From positions 65,142,078 through 65,206,077 of the forward strand of contig CM075862.1 of NCBI GenBank assembly GCA_037975125.1: a stretch of 64,000 bases of DNA. The letters run 5' to 3'. Source of the DNA: Latrodectus hesperus. Lineage: Eukaryota; Arthropoda; Arachnida; Araneae; Theridiidae. The notes below the pieces were generated by a model. That model did not search any database. It was not told the origin of the DNA and was given only the letters and a program-made list of their open reading frames with translations. Positions within the stretch are counted from its first letter, which is position 1; each line of letters opens with the position of its first letter. Below are positions 45,652 to 59,689 of the stretch, one piece after another. The position numbers and the translations under genes are program-made.

Positions 45652-45699
45652 ACACACACACACACACACACATACATACATATATATATACACACACAC

Positions 45700-45740
<41 letters not shown>
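45652..45740. repeat. (AC)n-(CATA)n-(TA)n compound microsatellite
   Basis: Alternating AC, CATA and TA blocks, ending in a pure TA run. Confidence 0.95.
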
Positions 45741-45742
<2 letters not shown>

Positions 45743-46053
45743 CATAGGCATATAAGCTAACCGTAGAATTTAAAAATCATCCTATCTACTGCACAAAATA
45801 AATTTTTTATCAGAGTAACGCTGAGTGCCACATATGATGTATAAAAACTTTCGAAACTGTAATGAGCGTAATTTCTTATAATAGCACCATAGGAGATTTT
45901 AATAAAAAAGAATATTACAGGAAATCTATTATGTCGAATAGAAGAGACAAATTTTTAAATTTTACCAATATGTTTGTTCATTAACAGAAAATTATTGAAC
46001 ATTGATTAAAAAGCATTTCCGTTCTGGAACAAATAAATTACAATAAAGATGAT

Positions 46054-46080
46054 TGTTGCAACACCCTCCTTCTTCCTAAA
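46054..46080 (-). other. Candidate polypurine tract and LTR start
   Basis: On the minus strand an AGGAAGAAGGAGGG purine run is followed directly by TGTTGCAACA. This is the arrangement of a polypurine tract abutting the TG start of a 3' LTR. It lies downstream, in the right orientation, of the gypsy-like pol fragment at 47.1-47.3 kb. The other LTR end and the 5' LTR were not found. Confidence 0.35.
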
Positions 46081-46557
46081 AGAGAAAACAAAATTAAGAA
46101 AAAGAAGTATACAGGGTTTAGAATGTTCTGAAAATTGAACCGTACGTTCAGTACAAGTACAAAATGCATGAGAAGGAAAACCTCATAGGAATTGCATCAG
46201 AATTTCTTCACGCTGTCTTGTGTTTCTCATGAAATATAGTTGTGGATTCCTAAAAGTTTGGTGGTGGAATGGATTAATCATTTGAAGTTTAAAATTTGTA
46301 GAAATCGATGTTGGAAATGAAATTATTGAGCCTGCAAATTTTCTGTTAACCGAGTTGTACATTCCTTTCCATTTATAAGCAAGTTGAAAGATTTTCCCTA
46401 CTCTTCAAAATAACTTATATTCCTGTTGTTAGAGTAGGCAGTAATTGTTTAATACCATCTACTAGAATATTCCCATAACTGCAAGCTCTTAAAGCTTTAA
46501 TTACAAAGAAAGTTTTTTTCATGTGACGAGGTAAACATTGGAAAAAAATTCTCTTTA

Positions 46558-46755
46558 GTTGTTGTTGTTGTTTTTTATCCTCACTGTCTTATGGAGTCAG
46601 ACAAAATCCACGAGCCCGTTGACTGTAAGGAAGTCGAAGACTAGGAGAGGATTGCTAAAGAGATCCTCCTTAGAGAGATCTATGCAATCCAAAAGGTGCT
46701 CAGGAGAGGTCTGATGACTTTGGCACTTGATGCAGGTGACAAAGGTCTCTTTATT
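46558..46755 (-). pseudogene. LINE ORF2 C-terminus with CCHC knuckle, 3' UTR and (CAA)n tail
   Basis: The minus-strand frame reads TCIKCQSHQTSPEHLLDC, giving a C-x2-C...H-x4-C knuckle typical of the end of RNase H-bearing LINE ORF2. It continues to FLTVNGLVDFV and a TGA at 46597-46599. About 25 bp of 3' UTR and a (CAA)n tail (46558-46573) follow. Only the last ~50 codons are present, so this is a strongly 5'-truncated insertion. Its sequence differs from both other LINE C-termini in the window, making it a third family. Confidence 0.82.
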
Positions 46756-47093
46756 AGTATGCTAGTTCATTTTATTCACACAATTTTTGTCTTAATTGGA
46801 ATGCTCATGCGGAGGGAAAAATTGTCCCAGAAGACTTATCTTTTTCAGTAAACAATTTCAACTATTGAGCAATGCATCTCTTCACAAACTGATAAAGAAA
46901 TGCAATCACTGGAATATAATCTTTATTATATAAATATTTGGTGATAAGTGTTTCTAAATCTAGCATTGAGAATACAGTTTTGGTAACTAAGATTTGATAA
47001 AAATGGAATACATAAGGGATTTCGTATTTGTCTTTCATTGTGAATGCCTTTAAAGCTCAATATTCCCAACATAATCTCTATTGTCAGATAGTT

Positions 47094-47297
47094 TTACCAT
47101 AAGCAAGGGATTAATCTAAAAATTGTAAATTGCAAAGGTCTGTATACGCCTTTTGGCAAAAGTTTATGAAATTCAGCTTCCGTTGCCTTTAATTTTTCAG
47201 TTGATAACCGCCTGTCCTTTGCAGCTACCAGAGAGTACTTGGTGTCAAGGACGAAAGTAACAATGTTTTTAAGTGGAATTTTTAGGTGTTCCAACAT
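47094..47297 (-). pseudogene. Gypsy-type Pol fragment (start of RT), decayed
   Basis: A 67-codon minus-strand frame contains RRLSTEKLKATEAEFHKLL followed by GVYRP. This matches the pattern of the gypsy RT start, where a RRL..EKLK.A..EF..ML..GI.RPS block precedes the palm. The RT catalytic core is not readable downstream. The distance to the candidate polypurine tract (about 1 kb) is too short for a full RT-RNase H-integrase, so the element is internally deleted. Confidence 0.5.
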
Positions 47298-47300
47298 TTT

Positions 47301-49993
47301 GTATCGGGAATAGAATGGACAAGAGTATTTTTTCTAAGCCTTTAAGGAAATCTGTTACGATAGAATAGATTGGTAAGTTTATATGCCTTTTTGCTTGTTT
47401 CCAAAATTTGCTTTTTAAAATAATCAATTTCTGGAAATTTTGTCATTGGATGTGATTTAAGTGCATGCAATTCTTCAAATGGGCAACATTAACAGTTTTA
47501 TCAGCCATTATTATTAGTTCACATGAGCCTTCTGATAAATTAATTTATGATATCATTTATTTATGCGGGAAAAATTTGGAGCTATATAGATTTTTATAGC
47601 ATAGCACCAACGCATTTAATCAGCCAAATCTTGCATTTGACTCAGTAAGCCCATATCCAAGATCAACATTTTGGAAGAATTTTTGAACTTTCTCTTCGGA
47701 ATTACTAAATACTACAATCTGGCTCCCACATACACACACAAAATTTCAGAAACCTGCTTATCAGGTTTAAAATCACTGCCCTGAGCAAAGAGAGTCAATA
47801 CAATTGGTCCAACGATCGTATGATATTTTGTATTGTGATCAGTAGTTCTACTATTAATGAACTACGATTTTGAACTGTGAATTAATTGCTGTATGTGAAT
47901 TAATAGCTGTTTTTAATTAAAATTTTTATGCCACATTGTATTTATTAATACTGGTAAAACCTTCTAGCTCTGCTGTAATTTTCTAAAACAATCCAAAAGC
48001 ACTTAGATGTATGAATTTGCCATCTGCAGTCCACTGTCCTCATTACTGAAGATATTCGTCTACAGATGCAGTAAGCTGTAAGGTAGACATGCTAAATAAT
48101 ATAAAGTATGTGCAGTAATGGTTCATAAATTGTGGTAAACAGTTCATAAATAGCTGATTCCATGTGTACTATTGTTTCCATATTCTCAGATATTATTGTG
48201 TTTTCTCTGACTTCATTTGATAATTTATTACAATTAATTTAAGTCGTTAGTTACGCATAGTTCGTCATAATAGAGGATATTTTCTTATTGTTTTCAAAAA
48301 CATAAATGGAATATTTTCTTAAATTTCTCTCATTTTGAAGGAATTCCCATTTTTTGAACATCTAAGCAACCATAACAGACAGCAAAATTATGAGACAGTG
48401 AACAAAATATGATGGAATATTCATATTGCACTATTCATCCGAAAAATTACAACTCTCAAGATTGAAATAGTTATAAAATCGAAATAGAAATCTGAACTCT
48501 CTTTTTAAAATTATTTTTAAAAAGCACCTCATCAATTGATAGTGGAAATATTTTCGACATATTTTTATAAAAGTTTTCTTTCTCAGCATATATTATATTT
48601 AAGTTTGCAAAAAGCTGGGGATTTCTGTAACTTTGTGAGAAAAAGTGTTCTGAGTTTGAACATTTCTCGAAAACTGTTGATCAACAGATAGTGTAACTCT
48701 TATTTAAGCATTATAAATGTGAAATTTTGTACAAGACAAATGTTTGAATCATTTAATTTATTTTATTGAAGTATTCAAGTACTGCAAAATTAAAAATATA
48801 AAAAAAGTAAATGAAAATAAAAATTGACTACTGCAATATTGATATCAATGAGATGGTGCATAGGCATTATATCAATGTCTGTGGAATTATATAACAATTA
48901 ATATTGAAATGGTAAGATTAATTTAACTATAATTTCTAAATAAATCTTGCATATTATCCAGTTTCACAATTTGAAAGTGAAGGTAATGAATTGAGCTCAA
49001 TGTAAGTTTGGCTTCACTCATAAAGTTTCTTATTAATATGATATTCTCCTGTTCAGTAGCTAACAGACAATCCATGCATATTACTCACCCAATTATGAAT
49101 ATATTTTCATTATAATATTCCCTATTCAAAGTTATTTTGACATTACTATATTTTAATACATCTTAACTATTCATCCGACTGCAAATTTTATTAATCCTAT
49201 GGTTATATTTTATTACTTTTGAGTTTACTTCGATTAAGACAAGACCTTTACAAATAAATTGAATATTTTATTAATTATTCACGATATATCCATACATCAC
49301 TGAAGTAAATTTAATTGTAAAGAAGAAAAATAAATAAAGTTTAAATTGGAAATGCGTAAAATTCATATCATATGAAATATAATATTTTTGTCAAGAAACA
49401 CCTGAACAAATAAAAATATCTTTTTAATCGTACAGATTCTTAGACTCAATTCAGTAATCATAAGTAGTTATTGCATTATTTTGTTCATTTCCAAGGAATA
49501 AGTTAAAAATAATATTTTTAAATTGACCTATTATATAAAAATTACAGAGCAACCATGTATAATAATTAAATCTTTCCCTAAATACAGTTGGTTTTTTCCT
49601 ACAATTTATGTATTATAATCGTAAAATATATCAAGGTGATTTTATACATTTGGTAAAACATTTCATAAAATAGAATTCACACTACATACTAAAAATATCT
49701 AACGTATTTTTAGCGTCCTAATTTTTATAAAATTTAATATATTTATGGTAGAGCTCCCAAATAAATAAAACATATTATTAGGCAAACGTGTCTGAAAGTT
49801 TACAGGTATAAATCAATTGATTTAAAAAAAAAACAGTGACGTTCTATCATAAAAAAATAACATAGTAATATTGTATTGAGATAGTATCTTTGAAATAATA
49901 ATCATATTGAAAACTGCAAGTACATGTTCCTGAGAAATGATTTCACTTTATACAATTGTATAATAGATGTTAATATTTTTATTACCTCCACAA
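47301..49993. other. AT-rich spacer, possibly more LTR-element debris at its left end
   Basis: 47300-47760 may be further upstream sequence of the gypsy-like remnant, with a minus-strand FQNVDLGYGLTESNARFG patch, but no motif confirms it. The rest is featureless. Confidence 0.4.
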
Positions 49994-49995
49994 TG

Positions 49996-50149
49996 CAGGG
50001 TTAGCGAAATTAAACTTCCGCTACTCAAGGGAACCTAGAGGCAATTCTACTAGTCGAAACAGAAAAATATTTGAATAATATACATTTCAGACGATGTGCT
50101 CAAAATTTCTGATAAAAATAGTTTAAAATATCGCCACTAGATGGCGCTG
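49996..50149 (+). repeat. Left long TIR (~154 bp)
   Basis: Starts CAGGGTTAGCGAAATTAAAC and runs to the CCACTAGATGGCGCT block. It pairs with 51067-51223 at roughly four fifths of positions with small indels. Confidence 0.92.
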
Positions 50150-50184
50150 TGGACTAAAATCTTACATCAACAAATGCAAATGTC

Positions 50185-50880
50185 ATGCACAATAAAATGA
50201 AGATGTTGTTCATGCTACAATCAGATGAGCATTGCAGAATGTCGACGTTGGTGGAGCAGGCACATCTAGTTAAACTTTACTACTGCAACGGTGAGAATGC
50301 AGCGGTAGCTTTCAGAGAGTTTCGCTGTTTGAAGAAACAACGACGTGGACAGATGCATGTTGAACTCCCAGAGACATGATGGTGAAATTTAAGCGTATAG
50401 GGTAGCCAGGCGTTCTGCTGAGAAGAGGAAGAAAAAGGGTTAGCAGCGCCATCGTAGAGGTTGTTGCTACAGCGGTCGTGGAAGTCAGCAGTGAATCGCT
50501 TCACCGAAGTGTCAATGTACTGACCATTTCACATATCCTTGATACACCCTACACGACTGTAAGACATATACATGCGTAGAATTCTAAACTTTTACCCGTA
50601 TAAGATTCAATTGGTTCATCAATTAGAACGATATGACTCAGAGATTCGCAAAACATTCGCACTGCAATTCCTCGCGATAACGGCTGTAGATGAGTCCTGG
50701 CCATGGAGCATTCTGTGGGGGGACGAAGCCCCTTCCATCTTAATGGGCATGTGAATATCTAAAATTGTCATATCTGTGCGATAGAAAAGCCCCACGTGGT
50801 GCACGCCAAATCCTTGTATGATTCGAAAGTGATCGTATGGTGCGGGTTCATTACTTCATTCATTATCATATGGTTCTGAC
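50185..50880 (+). pseudogene. Tc1/mariner-like transposase, catalytic C-terminus deleted
   Basis: The first open stretch (50185-50379) reads VEQAHLVKLYYCNGENAAVA then LKKQRRGQM, the N-terminal helix-turn-helix type seen in many arthropod elements (DUF4817-like). After frame breaks, YPYKIQLVHQLERYDSE (50577-50640) is the linker before the catalytic core. DESWPWSILWGDEAP then carries the first catalytic Asp. NPHVVH- and VIVWCGF-like blocks extend to ~50870. The second and third acidic residues are missing: sequence jumps to 3' non-coding DNA. Several stops confirm it is dead. Confidence 0.82.
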
Positions 50881-51066
50881 ATTGAATATGTTTTAGCACT
50901 GGCTTGCGTGTTTAGTAATGTCAATTAGAGAAGTACTATTTGTTTAATAAATTGCAAGTGCAATATTGTATTTGTGTATCGTCCTTATTGCGTTCTTTTT
51001 CTGAAGGACCACTGGTCATTCATTGTTTTGGGATCTCAACTTGTCCTTTTTTCATAATAAAACTCA

Positions 51067-51223
51067 TAGCGCCATCTAGTGGTTATAATGTCAAATATTT
51101 TTTATTTTAGATATTTTTAGCGCATTGTTTGAAGTGTCTATTATCCAAATATTTTTCTGTTTCGACTTGTGGAACGGCCTCCAGCGTCCCTTGAGTAGCG
51201 GAAGTTTAATTTCTCTAACCATG
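51067..51223 (-). repeat. Right long TIR (~157 bp)
   Basis: Inverted partner of 49996-50149, sharing TTGAGTAGCGGAAGTTTAAT and GCGCCATCTAGTGG in the same order. Confidence 0.92.
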
Positions 51224-51225
51224 TA

Positions 51226-53704
51226 CTTTTGTAACAAGCGAATATGCTTTAAAAAAGTAAATCAGTAAGACATAATATATACATATAGTATGTTTACAGA
51301 AATATATCAAGCATATGAATATTAATGTCAATCCAACCAAACTACAGTTATTTCTAAAACTGCTACACTTTTATTAACAATAGCTCATATTATAATACGT
51401 ATTATAATTACGTAAAACAAATTCTTATTTTTCAATATTGAATTTTTTTAATATAACAATTATTGGATTACTTATTACAAAGAACAGTTTTATTTTAGAA
51501 AAAAATATTTAAGATACAAGCTTAAGTTAAATTGCATTCAATAATTATAAAAACCACTTATCTTATTAAATCTGCCGTTTGCCTTCGGGCAGTTCAGATC
51601 ACCTTCTAGTGATTACCTTATTAAACCAATACTAGAACCACTAATATTTCATTTTTTAAAATGTTATTGTGATTTTCATTTTTTAATAATAAAGTATGTT
51701 TCGAAATCATCGTTAAACCTTTTCAAAAACAAATATATTTTCAAAAAAATGACAAGGCAAACATTTGTGATAATTTCTACTAGAAATGAAGTAATGAAAT
51801 TTCATTTGAAGATATCGTTGTCGAGAAATTTCGAAAGTATATTGCTTTTTATGATTTTATCTAAGATGATAGGATGATGACATGATAGAAAAATAACCCT
51901 GTGAGGTTTACCAGGATCAATTCTAGGTCTGATCTTTTTAACTTGTTGCATTTTGCTTTAGTCAGTAAGAACAGAATGGCAAAAAAATCTATCTCTCCTG
52001 AAAAAAAATATTAAAACAATTAAATAATTTAATAAATGTAGGTGAAAATTTGATTTGAAACAAGAAAAACAGGAAGCGAATTATGCTACGTCAAAAACAA
52101 AATAAGTATAACCATAAAAAACAGAAAAAATAAATTGCTTTATCTTTATTTCTGTGTTTTCATAATATTTTACAATGATTAAATTTTGAAACTCTGATAC
52201 TCATTATTTTTTCTTAAAACGAGACAAATTTATGGAGCGTTTTCAACACTCTTTTGTTGAATATAAGTTACTGAGAAATTCTCATTGTTAAAGATATCTT
52301 GTTCTCAGAGTAAAATTTCTATCAATTAAAAATGTCTGACAAATTGTTTACTGTTTGTTTCTTTATTGTAAGTAACTACTGAAAATTATTTTTGGTATTA
52401 CTTAATAAATAAAATTCTATAAATTATACATAAAATTTAATGAGGTATTACTTGCTTAAATTATGTAATTGGCCATAATAGTCCTAAAACACTTTTTTCA
52501 TTAATTAGAAATGTATTATTAGTAATATTCAATACAAGTCATCTCAAATTAAAATTTTGATATCACTCAGATTTTTTTTTACTAATAGGTTCTGTTAATA
52601 AATATGCACTAAAGAAAATAGTACTTTCTTTCTGAATTTTAGAGAACAAAGATAAACATGCTTACTTTTGTTTGGAATTATTAAGGTAAGTTTTTCTCTG
52701 ATGTTCAGCGTAATCTTGAATATCCAGTAAAATGATGTTCAATAAAAATAAAAGATCTAATAATAATATTATTTTTCATACCAAAAGTATTTAAACTGAA
52801 AATCTCTTACATAATGTGTTGATTTTTTTATACATTTATTTCCTTAAAAAGTAAGCATGTTTACCTCTTTTAAGAAATTTATTCAGCAATGTTACCAAAT
52901 AATGTTACGTCAATCATAGAGAGGTTTGACAAAAATTATATTATAAAATATTCAATAAAAATTTTAATTAAAAAGAAAAATGAATTGCCGCTTTCATTAT
53001 TGTTTCCCAATTTGTATTGGATGCATTGAAAGGGATTAATTATTCTCTTACAAACATAACGCATATTTCCCTTTTTGTTCTAACTTATAAAATTGTATTT
53101 ACATAGTCATTAACTCCGTTTTAGTTTGTAGTAGTTTTTACCCCTACTGCATTTAATCCTTGCTTAGAAAAAGGAGAAATATCTTCAACGTGTCGTTAAA
53201 AACGTAGTTACAAAACAAAAAATGCAAAAAGATAAGAATAAGTAAGAAGTTCAACTTCTTAACTCACATGATGGAGGTACAATACTTCTTCACACAGTAA
53301 AGAGATGAAGGTGAAAAAAGTGTGTACTGCAAAGGAAAACATTTTTTTTTCTCACCCGTTTTTGCCCTTGCACTTTAATATTGAATTAGTATTTAAAATG
53401 TTAACCATTACTCTAACCATTTCTTAACAATTTATTTTGGCTTAGTTCCTTTCAATTTAATGTTCTTTGTTGGTTATTGTTATCACTTGGCTACTTCAGG
53501 ACGAAGTTTCTAAGTTGGATAAACCATATTTTAAAAATATTCGAATGAGTTAAAAAATTAATTTGAACTAGTAAATTTTTGGTTCTGTCTTTTGTACTAG
53601 AGTTCTAAAATCTACTAGAGTACTTAAAACATTGTCTTAAAATTGTAAGATTACGCATGATATATATAGAATAATGTAGTTGATAAAAATGCTGATTGAA
53701 TTGT
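51226..53704. other. AT-rich spacer, nothing recognised
   Basis: Only a small inverted repeat around 51575-51595 and generic AT-rich sequence. Confidence 0.55.
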
Positions 53705-53718
53705 TATTACTTGCATTT
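53705..53718 (+). repeat. Target duplication, chimeric element copy 2, 3' side
   Basis: TATTACTTGCATTT is identical to 54544-54557. Confidence 0.9.
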
Positions 53719-54543
53719 CGTCTTCTTCTTCTTCTTAGAATTGGGTTTGTATGTCATAGGGCACCTCTGCTTTTATCAGCATTTTGTACCATTAACTCCA
53801 AACCCAATGCTTCCTAGTTCCATTTGCTCGGGTCACCCACTTTATTAATAAAGTCCGATAACCCTTTAATGGAGTCTAGGTGTAACTCTCTAGTATGGAT
53901 GATGCCTAAAGAAGTTAATCTAGGGAGGGCAAGAGCCTCACATTCGTAAATGATATGCTCTGGCCGTTTCCTCTTGCGTATGACATTTCCAGCAGATAGG
54001 GTCTTGCTGAAACAGTCCCATCTGGTCAGAAAGTCAGACATGCTAGGGATAGCTTCCTGACTTTCACCAGAAGAAGATGGTTTGGAGGTCATTTCTACCT
54101 CAAGCGAAGGATTCATTGCTGCCCATTTACAAGATTGCCTCTGAGTTCCCTTGTCTTTTTCAGCAAGGTCTACTTCAGAGGCTTCACCTGCAAATGCAGA
54201 AAGGTTTGTTATTACTTGTGTCCTTTCAGCCACAAGATAACAATTAAAAAAGCTCAGGTAATATAAGTCCACCCAGCATTGCCTGAGTTACTGGGCAAGG
54301 CAAATTACTCTAGAAGTTCGCCAGGCAACTAGAGGCTCCGTTAAGACACCAATACCGCGGTGCCAATTAGCCCTAGGCACGGAACGCATAACACCAGGGT
54401 TTACGGGAGCTGGTTCGCGGCCTCTGATTCTATATTCAAGGCTATCCTGTCATTCCTACAGGACATTCGGCTATCCACCACATGCCGACGCGCCTGGTGG
54501 CTGCTCAAGCCCCAGGAAGGTACACGTACCCCCTGGTTCCAGG
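53719..54543 (-). mobile_element. Chimeric deletion-derivative LINE (copy 2)
   Basis: Same structure and orientation as 34853-35638: a 3' end with an AAGAAGAAGAAGA tail, an ORF2 C-terminal region, an abrupt junction near 54030, an ORF1-like Ser/Glu-rich stretch, then a non-coding 5' part. It extends about 27 bp further at its 5' end (CCTGGAACCAGGGGGTACGT) than copy 1. One extra G near 53960 shifts the ORF1-like frame into the zinc-knuckle frame downstream of the cysteines, giving a 152-codon frame that is accidental. The perfect 14-bp target duplication shows independent integration. Confidence 0.9.
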
Positions 54544-54557
54544 TATTACTTGCATTT
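54544..54557 (+). repeat. Target duplication, chimeric element copy 2, 5' side
   Basis: TATTACTTGCATTT, identical to 53705-53718. Confidence 0.9.
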
Positions 54558-56212
<1,655 letters not shown>

Positions 56213-56372
56213 GTATCTTGTGCCAAATAGGCTGGCAATATGGGGTGCGCTGCTCCACTTTTCCAACTGAACCATATTTGGTGTAGAGTCTAACTTCTTC
56301 AGAACACACATGCCATAGGAGCCCGTTTATAGGGTAGACAACCCTTCATACCTCATTCATACAAGGAAGGGA
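56213..56372 (-). mobile_element. SINE fragment, headless, minus strand
   Basis: On the minus strand CCTTGTATGAATGAGGT...TGTCTACCCTATAAACGGG matches the middle of the SINE at 22.5 kb (~22619-22663). It continues into a 3' part (GAAGAAGTTAGACTC, then CACCCCATATTGCCAGCC) not present there. The tRNA-like head is absent. Its 3' end runs into the TA array. Confidence 0.78.
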
Positions 56373-59300
56373 CAATTTTACGTACAATTTGTATATTGCA
56401 TTAGGAGTGTATTTTAAAAGCTACGAAATAGATACTAATAATAACAAAACAGCACGAATACATATTTATTGTATTTGATTTAAGTGATTAAAAATAATAA
56501 TCCAGAAACCTTAAAAAAACTTGATAAAAACGGCTAAAATCAAATATTTAACTTTTTTTCTATTTTTATAAATCAAGAATACATACCGAAAAAAAGCTAA
56601 GAATACATAGAGATATATAGAAAAAACGAAATGGTTAACAGTGGGCAACTGATGAGGAAACGCGAAGATTACTAAAGTAGTTTAGTAGATTGGGGGCTAA
56701 TTACCTTTTCTAGATTATAGAAATATAGAAACAATTGTACAAAAATGATTTTTTGTGAAAATCTCATTTGTTAGTTTCCTTATCATAATACAGAGAATTT
56801 AATAAAAATCATCCTTATTTGTTTCCCATTTTACAAAAGGAGTAGCTGTAGTGCACTGGGAAAACCATTCGCATAGAACAACAGAAGATCAAATGTTTTA
56901 TTGATCATAAAATAAGTAATATAATGTAAAAATGATTCTGAAAATGATTGCTATCCATTTTTAATGTAAAAATGACAAAAAATCTGTATAATATTTTTTA
57001 GTTAATTATTTATATATTTCTATACTTTTTATCAACAGAAATATAAATTAAATTGTGATAAATTGACGAAACTAAAAAAATATCTTGAAAATTTATGTTA
57101 TTGGAATATGTAAAGTAAGCATATTTAAACTTACGTTTGTCCGGTGATTTTGATATCTTTTGTTATATTTGAATGAAAAATGTTTGAACTGAAATGTTAA
57201 ATTCATTTTATCGATAATTTTGATATTAAAAATATTAAGAAAAATATACTTTTTGTAGACATTTCTCAGTAATTGGAAAACTACATAACTTTAAAAATAT
57301 TTCAAATCTACTATAATTATTTTTTATTGTAATAAATCAGCCTTTTTCAAAACTTCATTTAAATGAAAAAATAGATTTAAAAAATGTCTCAATCCGACCA
57401 ATTCAAATATTTATAATACGTAAAATTTTATAGGTTATATTTAGATTTAATTTTTTTTATTTTTGTCATAGGTTATAAACAAGATCATAGGTATAATGTA
57501 ATGGAATTGCAAATTTCTATTTAAAATATCTTAAACATGTACTAATTTTTTTTTCAAATATCTTCCATATTATCTTTCTTTCTATAAAAATCTTCATATC
57601 AAAAGTTGCATCAATATACCGACAGTTGCATGGATTATTGTTTGAGAATGCATATTTCTTTCATGCTTATATATACTCTTCTAATGGAATCAAATCATTT
57701 TGAACATCTCTTGGTGTGCAATGAATGTTTGCGAATAAGTGTTTCTCTACATGTTTTATTTAAATTGAATTCCTACATATCCGAATTTTTTGAGCATTAA
57801 ATTTATATTTCAGCTTGAAATATATTTTGTGCAAATATAAATTAATACAGTAAGAAGAAAATCACATTATATTCTGTTATTTTTATCTATTGAAGTTGAA
57901 TAATCCAAAAACTCCACACAAAATTTATGTATCTTTTTACCGTTTACAAGAATAATATCAGTCTACTTTCATATGTTGAAGCTTAATATTAAAAAAGTGG
58001 ATGAAATTTTTCATGGAAGCTCATTTACTTTAGTTAACTACGTTTGTTTCTCGTTTTCGTTGTTATTTCACCTTTAATGTAGTTTTATACATCGATAATT
58101 TAAATTTTAATATTTTAAATGTTAAAAGTTTAAATTATTGCTTTTCCAATATTTTGAAAAAAAAATACTAAATTCATTATTTATTTAACTAGACAATTAA
58201 TTTAAAACATTTAATAAATAATTCAAACGGATAGTATGTATATAAGTAAAGAACTATATCAAATAATGATAAAATCTGTATATTTCTTAATATATACTTT
58301 TTTATGTGTATGTAATATTTATACTACAAATTATATTATTCATTTAAATTTTGAACAGGCTATGCAGTTTAGAAGTAAGAACTTACATTCATTTCATGAA
58401 TTTAATTAATTTAAATATGATGATTCATATGATTTTTGTACGCCAACAAAAGTTTAAACATAGTATTTAAATACTAATTTTCAAATTTAATATTTTTAAA
58501 TTAAAAATGTATCATGACCAAAAATTAATAAATCCACTGGTAAACTGTTTATATTTCTATAAAATTTTAAATATTATTAAATAATTTCATTACGTTTGCA
58601 CATCAAACTCAGAAAATAAGCATTTTCTCCGAAATTATTCAAGAAAAGGCCATTTTTAATTACTTATTTTCATTTATGTATTCATGGATATCAATATAAT
58701 ATAAATCTAATTTTTAATTGCAAAACATAATGTGATTTTAAGATCCATGTAATTACACATTTAATTATTTTTTATTTAATTATGCTACTATTCTGATAAA
58801 AGAAGACTATATATCATATTAGTAATAATAATAATATAAATTTAGGCCAAAATCTGAAGCCAGTTGCGAACATTTTTTTTCACAAACTTTAAAAAAGAAT
58901 GTCGAGTATAGGAATTCCAGGTTTAATAAAATAAACTGTATGTGAAATTAGATGAAGTCACAGTTAAATAATATGCTGAACTTCTAAATAGAAATATGTT
59001 TTTATTGTTTTTTATTAGTCATACGGCCCAAGCAATTCCATATTTGTTGCATACTATTCATTACTTAAATTTCTAAAATGGGTTGTAAAAAATCTAAGAC
59101 GATGTATTATATGAAGTAATAAAAATAAAATACAATCTATAGTTGTATTTTATTCTATAGTTGAAATACCTTCTTCATCGAAAATTTAAAAAACTCATCT
59201 AAATTTTTTTTATTATTTTTTCATAAATACAATTATATTATAGAAATTATCAAGTGATAAAAGCAAACATATTTGTAAACATCCGTACATATTCTACATC

Positions 59301-59685
59301 AATCACTTAAAATTTAACAAAGTACATAAAATTATAAGAACTACATACAATTTAACAATGTGCTCATAATAAATTATGATTCCTCAGTGAAATCCCAATA
59401 TCAAATTGTTCATATGAATTCAAAACATATAAAAAATTTAATTTTAAAATTCTGTGATAGTTAAAATTATTGATTAATAAAATTTTGAAAACGGATAGTA
59501 TGTATAAAGTAATTTTCATTGACCACTCTAACTCTTATCACTTATTTAAATTATTCACATTTGAAAACAAAATACTTTCAAAAATTAAGAATTATTTATA
59601 GTTCAAAAATTAAGATTTAAATTATAGTTTATATAATTTTGTTTTCTAACTTATTTCAATTATTATTACTTTAAGAGATTATTTC
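56373..59685. other. AT-rich spacer, 3.3 kb
   Basis: No coding signal. The stretch ACGGATAGTATGTATA occurs near 58226 and again near 59493, hinting at an old local duplication. Confidence 0.5.
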
Positions 59686-59689
59686 CCAG

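Larger units (their letters stand above)
49996..51223 (+). mobile_element. Tc1/mariner-like transposon with ~155-bp TIRs, internally deleted
   Basis: Long TIRs at both ends bracket a 1228-bp element. TA lies immediately right (51224-51225); the left counterpart reads TG (49994-49995), probably a mutated TA. Inside is a broken transposase followed by an AT-rich 3' region. Its length is about half what a complete element with such TIRs would need. Confidence 0.87.

Noticed and set aside
53814..54272. 152-codon frame as an intact protein
   Set aside because: It results from a one-base insertion relative to copy 1 that joins the ORF1-like frame to the knuckle frame past the cysteines; an accident within a dead retroelement.
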